Source: Terriglobia bacterium (lineage in GTDB: Bacteria; Acidobacteriota; Terriglobia; Terriglobales; Acidobacteriaceae). From it: a stretch of 64,000 bases of DNA. Made by a program: the position numbers and the translations under genes. The notes under the pieces were generated by a model that saw only the letters and a program-made list of their open reading frames with translations, made no database searches and had not been told where the DNA came from. The DNA lies in contig JAIQEU010000004.1 in assembly GCA_020073665.1 (NCBI GenBank), positions 186,001 through 250,000 on the forward strand, written 5' to 3'. This document shows positions 8,773-16,614 of the stretch, piece by piece. Each line of letters opens with the position of its first letter. Positions within the stretch are counted from its first letter, which is position 1.

Positions 8773-8970
8773 ATGAAGCACCATGAGTCCAACCGCCACC
8801 CGGGCCCCATGCGCGTATTGCGAGTGGACCCGGAGTTTGCCGGACTCGTCGCGGTTGGCTTTGCGGTGATGGGGATGGTTGCCGTCCCGATCGCAAAATG
8901 GTTCCTGCTCGGAGCCCTGGTGTTCGGCATCGGAGTGGCCGTCCTGCTCGGTCGCGTCAGGAAGGGATAG
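8773..8970 (+). CDS. Small two-helix membrane protein
   Basis: A 65-residue protein; the ATG at 8773 is preferred, though the GTG directly before it is also in frame. After a charged N-terminus ('MKHHESNRHPGPMRVLRVDPEFAG') there are two closely spaced hydrophobic segments ('LVAVGFAVMGMVAVPIAKWFLLGALVFGIGVAVLLG') and a positive end ('RVRKG'), consistent with a hairpin in the inner membrane. It converges on the regulator gene with only seven bases between stops. Function unknown. Confidence 0.6.
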   Translation: MKHHESNRHPGPMRVLRVDPEFAGLVAVGFAVMGMVAVPIAKWFLLGALVFGIGVAVLLGRVRKG

Positions 8971-8977
8971 CTAGTTC

Positions 8978-10336
8978 TTAACCTTCTACCGCATCCGGTT
9001 CTTCAGGCTCTACCGTCCAGCCTTCCTCTACCATCTTCTGGCAGAGCCAACGCTTCAGTTCCTTCCGAGCCGCGGAGCTGACATCGGTGAAAGTGACACC
9101 CGCCCGACCCTGCGCGCCACCCCACGCTACCCGTGCAAGTACGTCCACCGGGGCCTCGGAGCCAGGAAGCAGTAGGTGAACGGTCAGCACAGAGTTGTAA
9201 TTTAGGGCAGCGGTCAAGCCCTCCAGTCCCATCCCACCCAGGCTCAAATTAGTGGCTATGCAGGCCACTTCCTGGCCCTCAGGGGTTCGCAGCGATATTG
9301 GAAGCTTTACGTCGGCGCGGAAATCGTTTTGCTGTTCGCAGCTCAACGATCCCATGGCAACGGCTGCCACGCGTCGGGCAGAAGCGAATCCGAACTCCTT
9401 GAGCTTCCGGCTCAGGGTACGGCGCGAGATGCCGAGTTGCTCCGCCGCCCTGCCGCGATGTCCGCCGGTGCTTTGGAGCGCTTTCTGGATGGCCTGCGCT
9501 TCCAAGCTGTCCAGATCAGTGGTGGACTCCGTGCCCTCCGCCGGCGCGCCGGCACTCTCATCCGATGGCGTGAGTTGCAGGCGAACCTCGGAAAGTCCGA
9601 TCTCCGGGCCCTGCGCCGAAACCATGACCTTGTTCACCACGTTCTGCAGCTCGCGCACATTCCCCGGCCAGGAGTACGACTCCAGCATCCGCAGCGCATC
9701 CGGAGAAAACCTGAGGGCGCTGCTCTCTTGCGCCATGAAATGTTCGGCCAGGGCCACGATGTCCTGGGGGCGTTCGCGGAGTGGTGGCACCGAGAGCTCG
9801 AACTGGCTCAAGCGGTGATAAAGATCTTTGCGGAATCGCCCGGCACTCACTTCCTCTTTCAGGTTGCGATTGGTGGCTGCTACCACCCTCACATCGGAGG
9901 TGATTTTGCGATGGCCGCCCAGGCGATAGTACGGAGCCCGGTCCAGGATGCGGAGCAGTTTTACCTGTACCTTGAGGTCAAGCTCGCCGATTTCATCCAG
10001 GAAGATGGTCCCCAGGTGCGCCAGTTCGAACAATCCAGGCTTGCCGGTATCGGCACCGCTGAAAGCGCCTTTCTCGTAACCGAATAGTTCGCTCTCTACC
10101 AGGTTTTCTGGCAAAGCGGCGCAGTTGATTTCCACGAAGGGTTGCTCGCACCGCAACGACTGCTCATGGATGGCATGGGCGATCAACTCTTTGCCCGTGC
10201 CGGTTTCGCCAACGATCAACACGGTTCCGACGTGGCGGGCTACTCGCTCCGCCATGCCCATGAACTTGCGCATGACCTCGCTGGCCACGATGAACGGCTT
10301 GCCGTGGACCGGATTGTTGGACGTCGAGGTAGCCAT
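8978..10336 (-). CDS. Sigma-54-dependent transcriptional activator with C-terminal PilZ domain
   Basis: A 452-residue NtrC-class activator. The AAA+ core starts almost at the N-terminus: Walker A GETGTGKE (43-50), the sigma-54 contact loop GAFSGA (90-95, usual form GAFTGA), Walker B IFLDEIGEL (about 111-119) and 'LRERPQD'. A Fis-type helix-turn-helix follows at about 275-316 (RGRAAEQLGISRRTLSRKLKEF). The final 110 residues form a PilZ-like barrel with the 'NLSLGGMGLEGL' strand. There is no N-terminal receiver, GAF or PAS domain, so the PilZ is the only candidate sensor. The upstream arginines of the c-di-GMP RxxxR motif are not obvious, so ligand binding is uncertain. It is divergent from the ABC operon at 10656. 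Confidence 0.9.
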   Translation of the reverse strand: MATSTSNNPVHGKPFIVASEVMRKFMGMAERVARHVGTVLIVGETGTGKELIAHAIHEQSLRCEQPFVEINCAALPENLVESELFGYEKGAFSGADTGKPGLFELAHLGTIFLDEIGELDLKVQVKLLRILDRAPYYRLGGHRKITSDVRVVAATNRNLKEEVSAGRFRKDLYHRLSQFELSVPPLRERPQDIVALAEHFMAQESSALRFSPDALRMLESYSWPGNVRELQNVVNKVMVSAQGPEIGLSEVRLQLTPSDESAGAPAEGTESTTDLDSLEAQAIQKALQSTGGHRGRAAEQLGISRRTLSRKLKEFGFASARRVAAVAMGSLSCEQQNDFRADVKLPISLRTPEGQEVACIATNLSLGGMGLEGLTAALNYNSVLTVHLLLPGSEAPVDVLARVAWGGAQGRAGVTFTDVSSAARKELKRWLCQKMVEEGWTVEPEEPDAVEG

Positions 10337-10655
10337 TACTTCGGAAGGGGAGGTTATCTTGGGCTTCCTCCCTCATGCGTCTTTCCCAGTACGCAAATAG
10401 GGGAATGTTGCCAAGCATGTCACGCGGACCTGCACCACAACCAGCCTCTATCGCGTCTTCGGAGTCACTTCGGTAATCGGGTTACAAGCGATGCCGGTGG
10501 CCCTCGACTCAGCTGACACAATGCGTTCCCGCTCCGCCCTTGGCTGTTAAGTCAGACGTTACGAAAGTTTGGAGGAAAGCCACTAGCTCGTTGTTACTGA
10601 AACACTTAGCTGATATCAGTCATAGTGACATCCTTGGCCCTCAGGCCGGATATCC
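10337..10655. promoter_or_regulatory. Divergent intergenic region between PilZ activator and ABC operon
   Basis: About 320 bases that must hold the promoters of both the activator (leftward) and the transporter operon (rightward). The palindrome CTGATATCAG lies at 10610-10619, about 36 bases before the permease start. I searched for a sigma-54 -24/-12 element and found no convincing match, so control of the operon by the neighbouring activator is not supported by a visible promoter. Confidence 0.35.
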
Positions 10656-11516
10656 ATGCGCAGATTTGCCAGACATGCCGCCAGGATCCTGATCATCTTG
10701 CTGCTCGGCGGCTTCCTCGGAGCCACGCTGGTGCGCCTGGCGCCGGGATTTGGCACTGACGAGGAGGAATTGGATAGTCGTCTCAACCAGCAAAGTATCC
10801 AGGCGCTCCGGCAATCGCACACCAACGACGGCAGTCTCGGACAGTTCTACCTTCACTATTTGACCCGGCTCTTGCATGGCGACCTCGGGACCTCGAAGAC
10901 TCTGCAGCAACCGGTGACGCGGCTTCTTGCCGAGCGATTCCCCGAAACCCTGAAATCGGTCGGCATGGGACTGGCCTTGGGCTGGAGCCTGGGCCTGGCA
11001 TTAGCCATCGTCGCCGTGATGTCGCGGAGCTGGTTCATTGATCTGTTCACCAGCCTGGCAGCGGGCGCTTTGCTGTGCGTGCCGGCCGCGGTGCTGGCAC
11101 TTTTGTTCGTGATCGCGCAGGCACCGGGACGGTTGGTTCTCGGCCTGGTGGTGTTTCCCAAGATCTTCCGCTACGCCCGCAACCTGCTGGCACGCAGCGC
11201 GTCCCTGCCCCACGTTCTGACCGCAAGAGCCAAAGGGCTGGGCGGCTTTCGCGTATTGCTGTGGCACATCCTGCCCGTGGCCGCACCGCAGTTGCTGGCC
11301 TTGGCCGGGGTCTCTGTAAGTCTCGCGTTTGCGGCGTCGATTCCCGTGGAGGTGCTGTGCGACCTCCCCGGCATCGGCCAGCTCGCATGGAAGGCTGCCA
11401 TGGGGCGAGATCTCCAGCTGCTGGTTAGCCTGACGATGGTCGTCACCGCGGTCACGTTGGTGGCCAATTCCGCCTCCGACCTCGTGGGACGGTCGCTCCG
11501 CGAAGGTGCAGCATGA
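10656..11516 (+). CDS. Peptide-type ABC transporter permease (DppB-like)
   Basis: A 286-residue inner-membrane permease and first gene of a four-gene operon. It has the DppB pattern: an N-terminal helix, a periplasmic stretch ('DSRLNQQSIQALRQSHTNDGSLGQFYLHYLTRLLHGDLGTSKTLQQPV'), then five membrane segments. The ATPase-contact loop reads 'YARNLLARSASLPHVLTARAKGLGGFRVLLWHILPVAAPQLL', and 'DLPGIGQLAWKAAMGRD' is the usual C-terminal signature. It overlaps the next permease by four bases (ATGA), a sign of translational coupling. Likely substrates are peptides or similar solutes; the sequence does not decide. Confidence 0.88.
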   Translation: MRRFARHAARILIILLLGGFLGATLVRLAPGFGTDEEELDSRLNQQSIQALRQSHTNDGSLGQFYLHYLTRLLHGDLGTSKTLQQPVTRLLAERFPETLKSVGMGLALGWSLGLALAIVAVMSRSWFIDLFTSLAAGALLCVPAAVLALLFVIAQAPGRLVLGLVVFPKIFRYARNLLARSASLPHVLTARAKGLGGFRVLLWHILPVAAPQLLALAGVSVSLAFAASIPVEVLCDLPGIGQLAWKAAMGRDLQLLVSLTMVVTAVTLVANSASDLVGRSLREGAA

Positions 11517-12319
11517 AGTGGGCTCGAGTCGCGGCTATCGTGTTCCTGGTTGTGGTCTCGGCCGCGTGTCTACTGGCGGACTTTGTCGCCCCCGCTCCCT
11601 ACTCGCACCAGTTTCGCGATGTGCCCGACGCCGCGCCTTCCCGCCAGCATCTTCTCGGTACCGATGATCTCGGACGCGACCGCTTTTCCCGCTTGCTCTA
11701 CGGTACGCGGGTTTCGCTCCTGCTGGCGCCGGCGGCGGCGCTGCTGTCCAGCCTGCTCGCCGCCCTGATCGGTGGCACTGCCGGTTTTGTTGGAGGCTGG
11801 CTGCAACGCAGCGTGATGGCTGCGACCGATCTGTTCCTTTCGCTGCCTTGGCTCTTCCTGCTCATCACCGTGCGCGCACTGCTGCCGCTCAACGTGGCCC
11901 CGATCACCTCGGTGCTGATTACATTTGCTTTGCTGGGATGCCTAGGATGGGCGGCGGCCGCGCGCGTGATCTGCGCCGATGCCCGTACACTCGGCAGTTC
12001 CGACTTCATGCTGCTGGCGCGCGCCTCCGGCAGCAGTGGCTTCCGTCTGTTGTGGCGTCACCTGCTCCCCAATCTGAAGCCGATACTCTTCGCCCAGTTC
12101 TGGATTTCGATTCCAGTCTTCATTTTGACCGAAGCCAACCTCGGCATTCTCGGCCTGGGTGTGGCCGAACCGCTTCCCTCCTGGGGCAGCCTGCTGCGGG
12201 AATTGGAGAGTTTCTCGGCCTTTTCCGGACATCCCTGGCAGTTCGTACCTCTCATTCTGTTCATCGTGGTGGTCAGTTGCTTTCATCTTGCTTTGCAGAA
12301 ACAGGAGCTTTCGGCATGA
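11513..12319 (+). CDS. Peptide-type ABC transporter permease (DppC-like)
   Basis: A 268-residue permease that partners the preceding DppB-like subunit. The N-terminal helix is followed by the family's 'HLLGTDDLGRDRFSRLLYGTRVSLLLAPAAALLSSLLAALIG' block. The coupling loop is 'DFMLLARASGSSGFRLLWRHLLPNLKPILFAQFWISIPVFILTEANLGILGLGVAEPLPSWGSLLRE', typical of DppC/OppC. Its stop overlaps the start of the substrate-binding protein gene. Confidence 0.9.
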   Translation: MKWARVAAIVFLVVVSAACLLADFVAPAPYSHQFRDVPDAAPSRQHLLGTDDLGRDRFSRLLYGTRVSLLLAPAAALLSSLLAALIGGTAGFVGGWLQRSVMAATDLFLSLPWLFLLITVRALLPLNVAPITSVLITFALLGCLGWAAAARVICADARTLGSSDFMLLARASGSSGFRLLWRHLLPNLKPILFAQFWISIPVFILTEANLGILGLGVAEPLPSWGSLLRELESFSAFSGHPWQFVPLILFIVVVSCFHLALQKQELSA

Positions 12320-13947
12320 AACAACGCTTGGTTCGCTTGGCTTTATCACTTTCGGTTGTGCTGACCATCAGCCTCGCCGCCGCGCAATCCGGCAGCGAGT
12401 TGCGGTTCTGCCTAAGGGCGGAACCCAAGACTTTGAACCCGGTGCTTATGGCCGACGAACCCTCGGAGACGGTTCGTTATCTTACCGGCGGCGTGCTGAT
12501 GCGCTTGAACCGCCTCACTCAGCAGTTAGAACCGGAGTTGGCCACATCCTGGAAGGTCAGCGAAAACGGCAAGACCATCAGCTTCAAATTGCGCCAGAAC
12601 GTGCGCTTCTCCGATGGAACTCCATTTTCCGCCGAAGATGTTGCCTACACCATGCAGCAACTGATGGACCCGGACTTGCATTCGCCCACCGGGGACGCGT
12701 TCCGTTCCGGCGAGGGTAAAGTCATCACCCAGATCACCGGAAAGAATCACATGACCGTCACCTTCCCGGCGCCAGTTGTGGGCCTGGACAAACTGTTTGA
12801 CCAGGTGGCGATCATGTCGGCCAAGTCGCCAGAGAAAGAAATGGCCGTGCTTGGCCCTTATTACGTGGCCGAGAACAAGGCCGGTTCCTACCTGATTCTG
12901 AAACGCAATCCGAATTACTGGAAGCACGACTCGTCCGGGCGACAGTTGCCGCACATCGAATCAGTCCGGCTGGATATCCAGCAGAACCGCGACATGGAGA
13001 TGCTCCGCCTGGTGCGTGGAGAAATCGACTTCGTCAACTCGCTGGACGCGGAGTATTTCGACAAACTTGCAGCACAAGCGCCGAACATGGCCACCGATGC
13101 GGGAGTCTCGCTCGACTCCGAGCAGATGTGGTTCAACCAGGTGGCGAGTTCTCCCCTACCGGCGTATAAGAAAGCCTGGTTCACTTCCACAAATTTTCGG
13201 CGGGCGATCTCAGAAGCTATCAATCGCGAGGATCTGGCGCGAGTGGTCTTCCGCGGTCATGCTCGTCCCGCAGTCAGCTGGGTGTCTCCCGCCAACAAGT
13301 TCTGGTTCAACGCCAAGCTCCAGCCCCATCCTTATGACCAGAAATCCGCGCTGCAGGCTCTCGCGCAGGATGGATTCCACATGCAGGACGGAGCACTACA
13401 CGACCGCGACGGGCACCTGGTGGAGTTCTCTGTCATCACCAACGCCGGCAACAAGTATCGCGAGCGCATGGCGACGATGATCCAGCAGGATCTTTCCGGC
13501 ATCGGCATCCGGCTCAACGTGGTCACCCTCGACTTCCCTTCGCTTATCGAACGCATCACCCGCAGCTTCGACTACGAGGCCTGCCTGCTGGGCCTGGTCA
13601 ACAACGATCTGGACCCGAATTCGCAGATGAACGTCTGGCTTAGTTCAGCGGAAAATCACCAGTGGAACCCCAGCCAGAAAACTCCCGCAACCACCTGGGA
13701 AGCGGAGATTGACACGCTCATGCGTGCCCAGGCTTCTACGTTAGACATGAAGAAGCGGAAGCACGCCATTGATAGGGTGCAGGAGATCGTGTGGCAGCAG
13801 GAGCCGTTCATTTACCTGGTGAACAAGAACGCGATGTCCGCGGTTTCCGCGGCTGTGCACAACGCCCACCCGGTGGCCCTGACACCTCAGGTGTTCTGGA
13901 ACATCGACCAGCTCACGCTCGGCACCGAGGTGGCAAGAAACCGCTAA
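12316..13947 (+). CDS. Family 5 extracellular solute-binding protein of ABC transporter
   Basis: Starts at the ATG at 12316, which overlaps the permease stop (ATGA); the frame is open far upstream, but that part covers dppC. The 543-residue product has a signal peptide ('LSLSVVLTISLAAAQS') and the SBP_bac_5 fold: 'ELRFCLRAEPKTLNPVL', 'LEPELATSWKVSENGKTISFKLRQNVRFSDGTPFSAEDVAYTMQQL' and 'FRRAISEAINREDLARVV'. It captures the substrate in the periplasm for the two permeases. No lipobox Cys is seen, so it is probably soluble. Substrate class is likely oligopeptides, by family only. Confidence 0.92.
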   Translation: MKQRLVRLALSLSVVLTISLAAAQSGSELRFCLRAEPKTLNPVLMADEPSETVRYLTGGVLMRLNRLTQQLEPELATSWKVSENGKTISFKLRQNVRFSDGTPFSAEDVAYTMQQLMDPDLHSPTGDAFRSGEGKVITQITGKNHMTVTFPAPVVGLDKLFDQVAIMSAKSPEKEMAVLGPYYVAENKAGSYLILKRNPNYWKHDSSGRQLPHIESVRLDIQQNRDMEMLRLVRGEIDFVNSLDAEYFDKLAAQAPNMATDAGVSLDSEQMWFNQVASSPLPAYKKAWFTSTNFRRAISEAINREDLARVVFRGHARPAVSWVSPANKFWFNAKLQPHPYDQKSALQALAQDGFHMQDGALHDRDGHLVEFSVITNAGNKYRERMATMIQQDLSGIGIRLNVVTLDFPSLIERITRSFDYEACLLGLVNNDLDPNSQMNVWLSSAENHQWNPSQKTPATTWEAEIDTLMRAQASTLDMKKRKHAIDRVQEIVWQQEPFIYLVNKNAMSAVSAAVHNAHPVALTPQVFWNIDQLTLGTEVARNR

Positions 13948-14759
13948 TGGACCAGCAGCCGCTCTTGTCGCTTCGGCTTTCGGTCGGCTATCCCGAGAAA
14001 CCTGGGGTGCTGCGAGATCTTTTGCTCGAGCTGCGCCGGGGAGAGATCCTGGGGCTGGTCGGGCAAAGCGGCTGTGGCAAGAGCACGCTGGCGCTGGCCA
14101 TCCTCAAACTGCTCTACCTGAAGAACGCCAGGGCGGAGGGCTCAATCCTGCTCAACGGTCGTGACCTCATGCCTCTGAAAGAGCGCGAAATGCGCGCGCT
14201 ACGTGGCAAGGACATGGCGCTCGTACTGCAAAGTCCTATTTCAGCGCTGAATCCAGCGCTCCGGATTGGCACCCAGATGGAAGAGGCCTGGAATATTCAC
14301 CAGCGCTCCAGTCGTCAGGAATGCGCGCGGGCACTGTCAGAAAATCTGGACAACGTAAGCCTGCCGGCCGACAAACAATTCCTGCGCAAATACCCTGCAC
14401 AGCTCAGCGTAGGCCAGGCGCAGCGGCTGCTCATCGCGATGGCCGTGATGCATCGCCCGGCCCTGCTGATTGCCGACGAACCCACCAGCGCGCTCGACAT
14501 CATCACCCAATCGGAAATCCTGCAGCTGTTTTCTACGCTCAGCCGCAAGCTGGGCATGGGCATCCTGTACATTTCCCACGATCTACTCTCGGTCGCGACC
14601 ATCAGCCAGCGGGTTGCCGTCATGGAACACGGGGAAATCGTCGAGTGCCGCAACACGGCGGAGCTCTTTACCCAGCCAGCTCACCCTTATACCCGCAAAC
14701 TGATTGCCGCCCTGCCGGTAGCTCCCCGCTTCACCGCGGCTGCGGCGGGAACTGACTGA
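13947..14759 (+). CDS. Peptide-type ABC transporter ATP-binding protein (DppD-like)
   Basis: Starts at the ATG at 13947, which shares a base with the preceding stop (TAATG). The 270-residue ATPase shows Walker A GQSGCGKST (39-47), the Q-loop ('VLQSPISALNP'), a signature LSVGQAQRL (LSGGQ variant), Walker B LLIADEPTSALD and the switch His in 'YISHDL'. The C-terminal 'HPYTRKLIAALP' is diagnostic of the oligopeptide/nickel family. Only this one ATPase is encoded here; many family systems have two (DppD plus DppF), so it may act as a homodimer or with a partner elsewhere. Confidence 0.92.
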   Translation: MDQQPLLSLRLSVGYPEKPGVLRDLLLELRRGEILGLVGQSGCGKSTLALAILKLLYLKNARAEGSILLNGRDLMPLKEREMRALRGKDMALVLQSPISALNPALRIGTQMEEAWNIHQRSSRQECARALSENLDNVSLPADKQFLRKYPAQLSVGQAQRLLIAMAVMHRPALLIADEPTSALDIITQSEILQLFSTLSRKLGMGILYISHDLLSVATISQRVAVMEHGEIVECRNTAELFTQPAHPYTRKLIAALPVAPRFTAAAAGTD

Positions 14760-14812
14760 TCCATTTTCTTGGGGTTTGGAAACCGCGGAATCCAGCCCGG
14801 TTTCGCTTTCGC

Positions 14813-15190
14813 TCAGAACTCGAAGTACCCGGAAGCAGCCGCGGAACGAGCTCTGCCATCAGTTCCGGTAGCCGGCAGCAAGCCTACAACGCCGCGCAGG
14901 GTCTCCCATGCCGCCTCCGTCAGGGCCGGGTCCGAGCCAACGACATCGCGAATCATCTGCCACGCCGCGATGTTGAGGGCTCCCTCCGGCGGAGGTCCCA
15001 TCGCCAGCGAGACCGAGCATTGTGGGCAGAAGCAAATTCGACGGGCCGCCGATTTCTGCCGTGGCCGCACTCCCACGGTCTGCGCGAACATATACACGGC
15101 GACGGATTTGTGTCCGGCTTCAAGTTCACGATTACAACGAAGACAGCACAAGTTTTCCAATGTGCCCTGCCTGGCGGCCAGTTGCGCCAA
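14813..15190 (-). CDS. Zinc-ribbon hypothetical protein
   Basis: A possible 125-residue protein beginning with TTG at 15190; no clear ribosome site decides the start. It has two Cys pairs (CLRC near 16-19 and CPQC near 55-58) around a 'VYMFAQTVGVRPRQKSAARRICF' segment, a plausible zinc site, then a short helical part ('ALNIAAWQMIRDVVGSDPALTEAAWETLRGVVG'). No signal peptide. Function unknown; support rests on the Cys pattern and on the lack of a better frame. Confidence 0.5.
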   Translation of the reverse strand: MAQLAARQGTLENLCCLRCNRELEAGHKSVAVYMFAQTVGVRPRQKSAARRICFCPQCSVSLAMGPPPEGALNIAAWQMIRDVVGSDPALTEAAWETLRGVVGLLPATGTDGRARSAAASGYFEF

Positions 15191-15257
15191 GAAAGATACT
15201 GTCTTCCCGCCTGGCCCGGTGCAAGTGTGTAGAGAGATTCCCAGGGTGTCCAGACCT

Positions 15258-15476
15258 TCAGCCCTCAGCCGGTGGATCCGTGGAAATCCGCGCCTCCGAG
15301 TCGGCCTTTACTTTCCTCTCGTAGCCCGAGCACTGGATGACCGGCAGGCGAGGATACTTTGGAAGCTTAGGGTCGGTCGCCGAGCGCTGACAAAGGTAAA
15401 ACGTCGATCCACGCGTTGACTCGATGCGTCGCATGCATTGGCAATCGGCGCACAGGCCAACGTAACTCTCGTTCAT
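15258..15476 (-). CDS. Small Cys-rich protein
   Basis: A 72-residue protein from the ATG at 15476 (GGGGA about ten bases upstream); an in-frame GTG at 15500 is an alternative. The text 'GLCADCQCMRRIESTRGSTFYLCQRSATDPKLPKYPRLPVIQCSGYE' has four Cys spaced as in a small metal-binding module (CxxCxC...C...C) and looks conserved. The tail is charged. It lies between another zinc-ribbon gene and the padR promoter. Function unknown. Confidence 0.6.
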   Translation of the reverse strand: MNESYVGLCADCQCMRRIESTRGSTFYLCQRSATDPKLPKYPRLPVIQCSGYERKVKADSEARISTDPPAEG

Positions 15477-15556
15477 TCCTGGATTGTCCCCATCCACCAC
15501 CGGGACAGGATAGCGTGTCTCCTGACAGCAATATCCTCCGGCGTGTCATTTTACTA

Positions 15557-15584
15557 TTGACAACACCATACCTTGTATTGCAAT
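15557..15584 (+). promoter_or_regulatory. Probable padR promoter with overlapping inverted repeat
   Basis: TTGACA at 15557-15562 and the -10-like TGCAAT at 15579-15584 are 16 bases apart. The short inverted repeat ATAC-CTT-GTAT (15568-15578) lies in the spacer, where an autoregulatory PadR dimer could bind. Transcription from here would begin at about 15591-15593, right at the GTG start of padR, so the message may be nearly leaderless. Inferred from motifs only. Confidence 0.35.
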
Positions 15585-15592
15585 GTATCGCC

Positions 15593-15964
15593 GTGAGGAC
15601 AATCACCGACCGTGATCCAGAGACCGGAGCCAAGTGGGAAGTACAGCTCCGCAAAGGATGCCTTGAGCTGGCGATCCTCGCCTCGCTCTGGGGCGGAAAG
15701 CTTTACGGGCTTGAGATTCTGCGGCGACTGGAGAGCGACTCCGCCTTGATTGTGTCGGAGGGGACCGTGTACCCGCTGCTCAGCCGGCTGAAGGCGCTGG
15801 GGCTGGTACGCAGCGAGTGGGTGGAGTCCGATGCCGGGCACCCGCGGAAATACTACGCCCTCAGTCCGGCGGGGAAACAGCGAGCGCTCGAGATGGCGGA
15901 GATCTGGGTACGTTTCTCATCCAGCATGAGCAAGCTGCTGGCGCCTCTTGCGAAGGGGAAATAA
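15593..15964 (+). CDS. PadR family transcriptional regulator
   Basis: A 123-residue winged-helix regulator. The frame is open upstream to 15416, but that part is not coding-like, so the GTG at 15593 is chosen; it has no Shine-Dalgarno and may be read from a leaderless message. Diagnostic PadR text is 'LRKGCLELAILASLWGGKLYGLEILRRLE', 'IVSEGTVYPLLSRLKALGLV' and 'HPRKYYALSPAGKQRALEMAEIW'. The stop abuts the start of the next gene (TAA then ATG). PadR plus a HAAS membrane protein is a standard two-gene unit, so this regulator probably controls the downstream genes. Confidence 0.9.
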   Translation: MRTITDRDPETGAKWEVQLRKGCLELAILASLWGGKLYGLEILRRLESDSALIVSEGTVYPLLSRLKALGLVRSEWVESDAGHPRKYYALSPAGKQRALEMAEIWVRFSSSMSKLLAPLAKGK

Positions 15965-16585
15965 ATGACTATGGCGGACGATGCGCGGCAGAGGATCGAA
16001 GCCTACCTGGGCAGGTTGCGCAGGCGTCTGCGCGGCATCAACGACGAGGATGTCAGCGACATCGTGGAAGAGCTGCGCAGCCACATCCTGGACAAAGTGA
16101 CGGCGAGCGGAGAAGTGTCGGCCGCCGCAGTTGATGCGGCGCTGGCTGGGCTGGGTAGTCCGGAAGAACTGGCCAGCGAGTACATGACCGACAACTTGCT
16201 GGCCCGGGCAGAGGTCACCCGGTCGCCGCTGCGGATCCTCAAGAGTCTGTTCCGTTGGGCGACCTTGAGCGTTGCCGGCCTGCTTGTCCTGCTGGGATCG
16301 TTGACGGGGTATTTCCTCGGGATTGTTTTCACCCTGTGCGCCGTGTTGAAAGCGTTCCATCCGCAGACCGCAGGGGTCTGGATGATTCCAGACGGCACCG
16401 GCAACTTCGAGATCTCAGTTCGACTTGGGTTCGGCAGTGTGCCCGTCGGTGGCAAGGACGTGCTGGGCTGGTGGATCGTACCGATCGGGCTGCTGGTAGG
16501 TTGCGGCCTGGTGATGCTGACGACAAGGTTTGCGCTCTGGTGTGTGCGGCGATACCGCAAATCGCGCGCTCTTCCCCGAGGTTGA
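15965..16585 (+). CDS. HAAS-domain membrane protein paired with PadR
   Basis: A 206-residue protein. Residues 1-80 form the HAAS signalling domain ('ARQRIEAYLGRLRRRLRGINDEDVSDIVEELRSHILDKV...LAGLGSPEELASEYM'), followed by two membrane helices ('LSVAGLLVLLGSLTGYFLGIVFTLCAVL' and 'WIVPIGLLVGCGLVMLTTRFALW') around an extracytoplasmic loop. HAAS proteins occur next to PadR regulators and often influence membrane transport or stress proteins. It starts directly after padR without spacing. Its exact role is unknown. Confidence 0.8.
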   Translation: MTMADDARQRIEAYLGRLRRRLRGINDEDVSDIVEELRSHILDKVTASGEVSAAAVDAALAGLGSPEELASEYMTDNLLARAEVTRSPLRILKSLFRWATLSVAGLLVLLGSLTGYFLGIVFTLCAVLKAFHPQTAGVWMIPDGTGNFEISVRLGFGSVPVGGKDVLGWWIVPIGLLVGCGLVMLTTRFALWCVRRYRKSRALPRG

Positions 16586-16614
16586 CCCTGGCGATGAAAA
16601 GTGAGGAAGGTAAA

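Noticed and set aside
10337-10655. Sigma-54 promoter for the ABC operon
   Set aside because: No TGGCAC-N5-TTGC-like element with the required GG and GC at proper spacing was found, so direct control by the neighbouring activator is not claimed.
11848-12315. N-terminal extension of the ABC substrate-binding protein frame
   Set aside because: It overlaps dppC in another frame and carries no signal peptide at its front; the ATG at 12316 gives a standard start with a secretion signal.
15416-15592. N-terminal extension of PadR
   Set aside because: The text is not PadR-like, includes the promoter region and overlaps the minus-strand Cys-rich gene; PadR proteins start close to the helix encoded after 15593.
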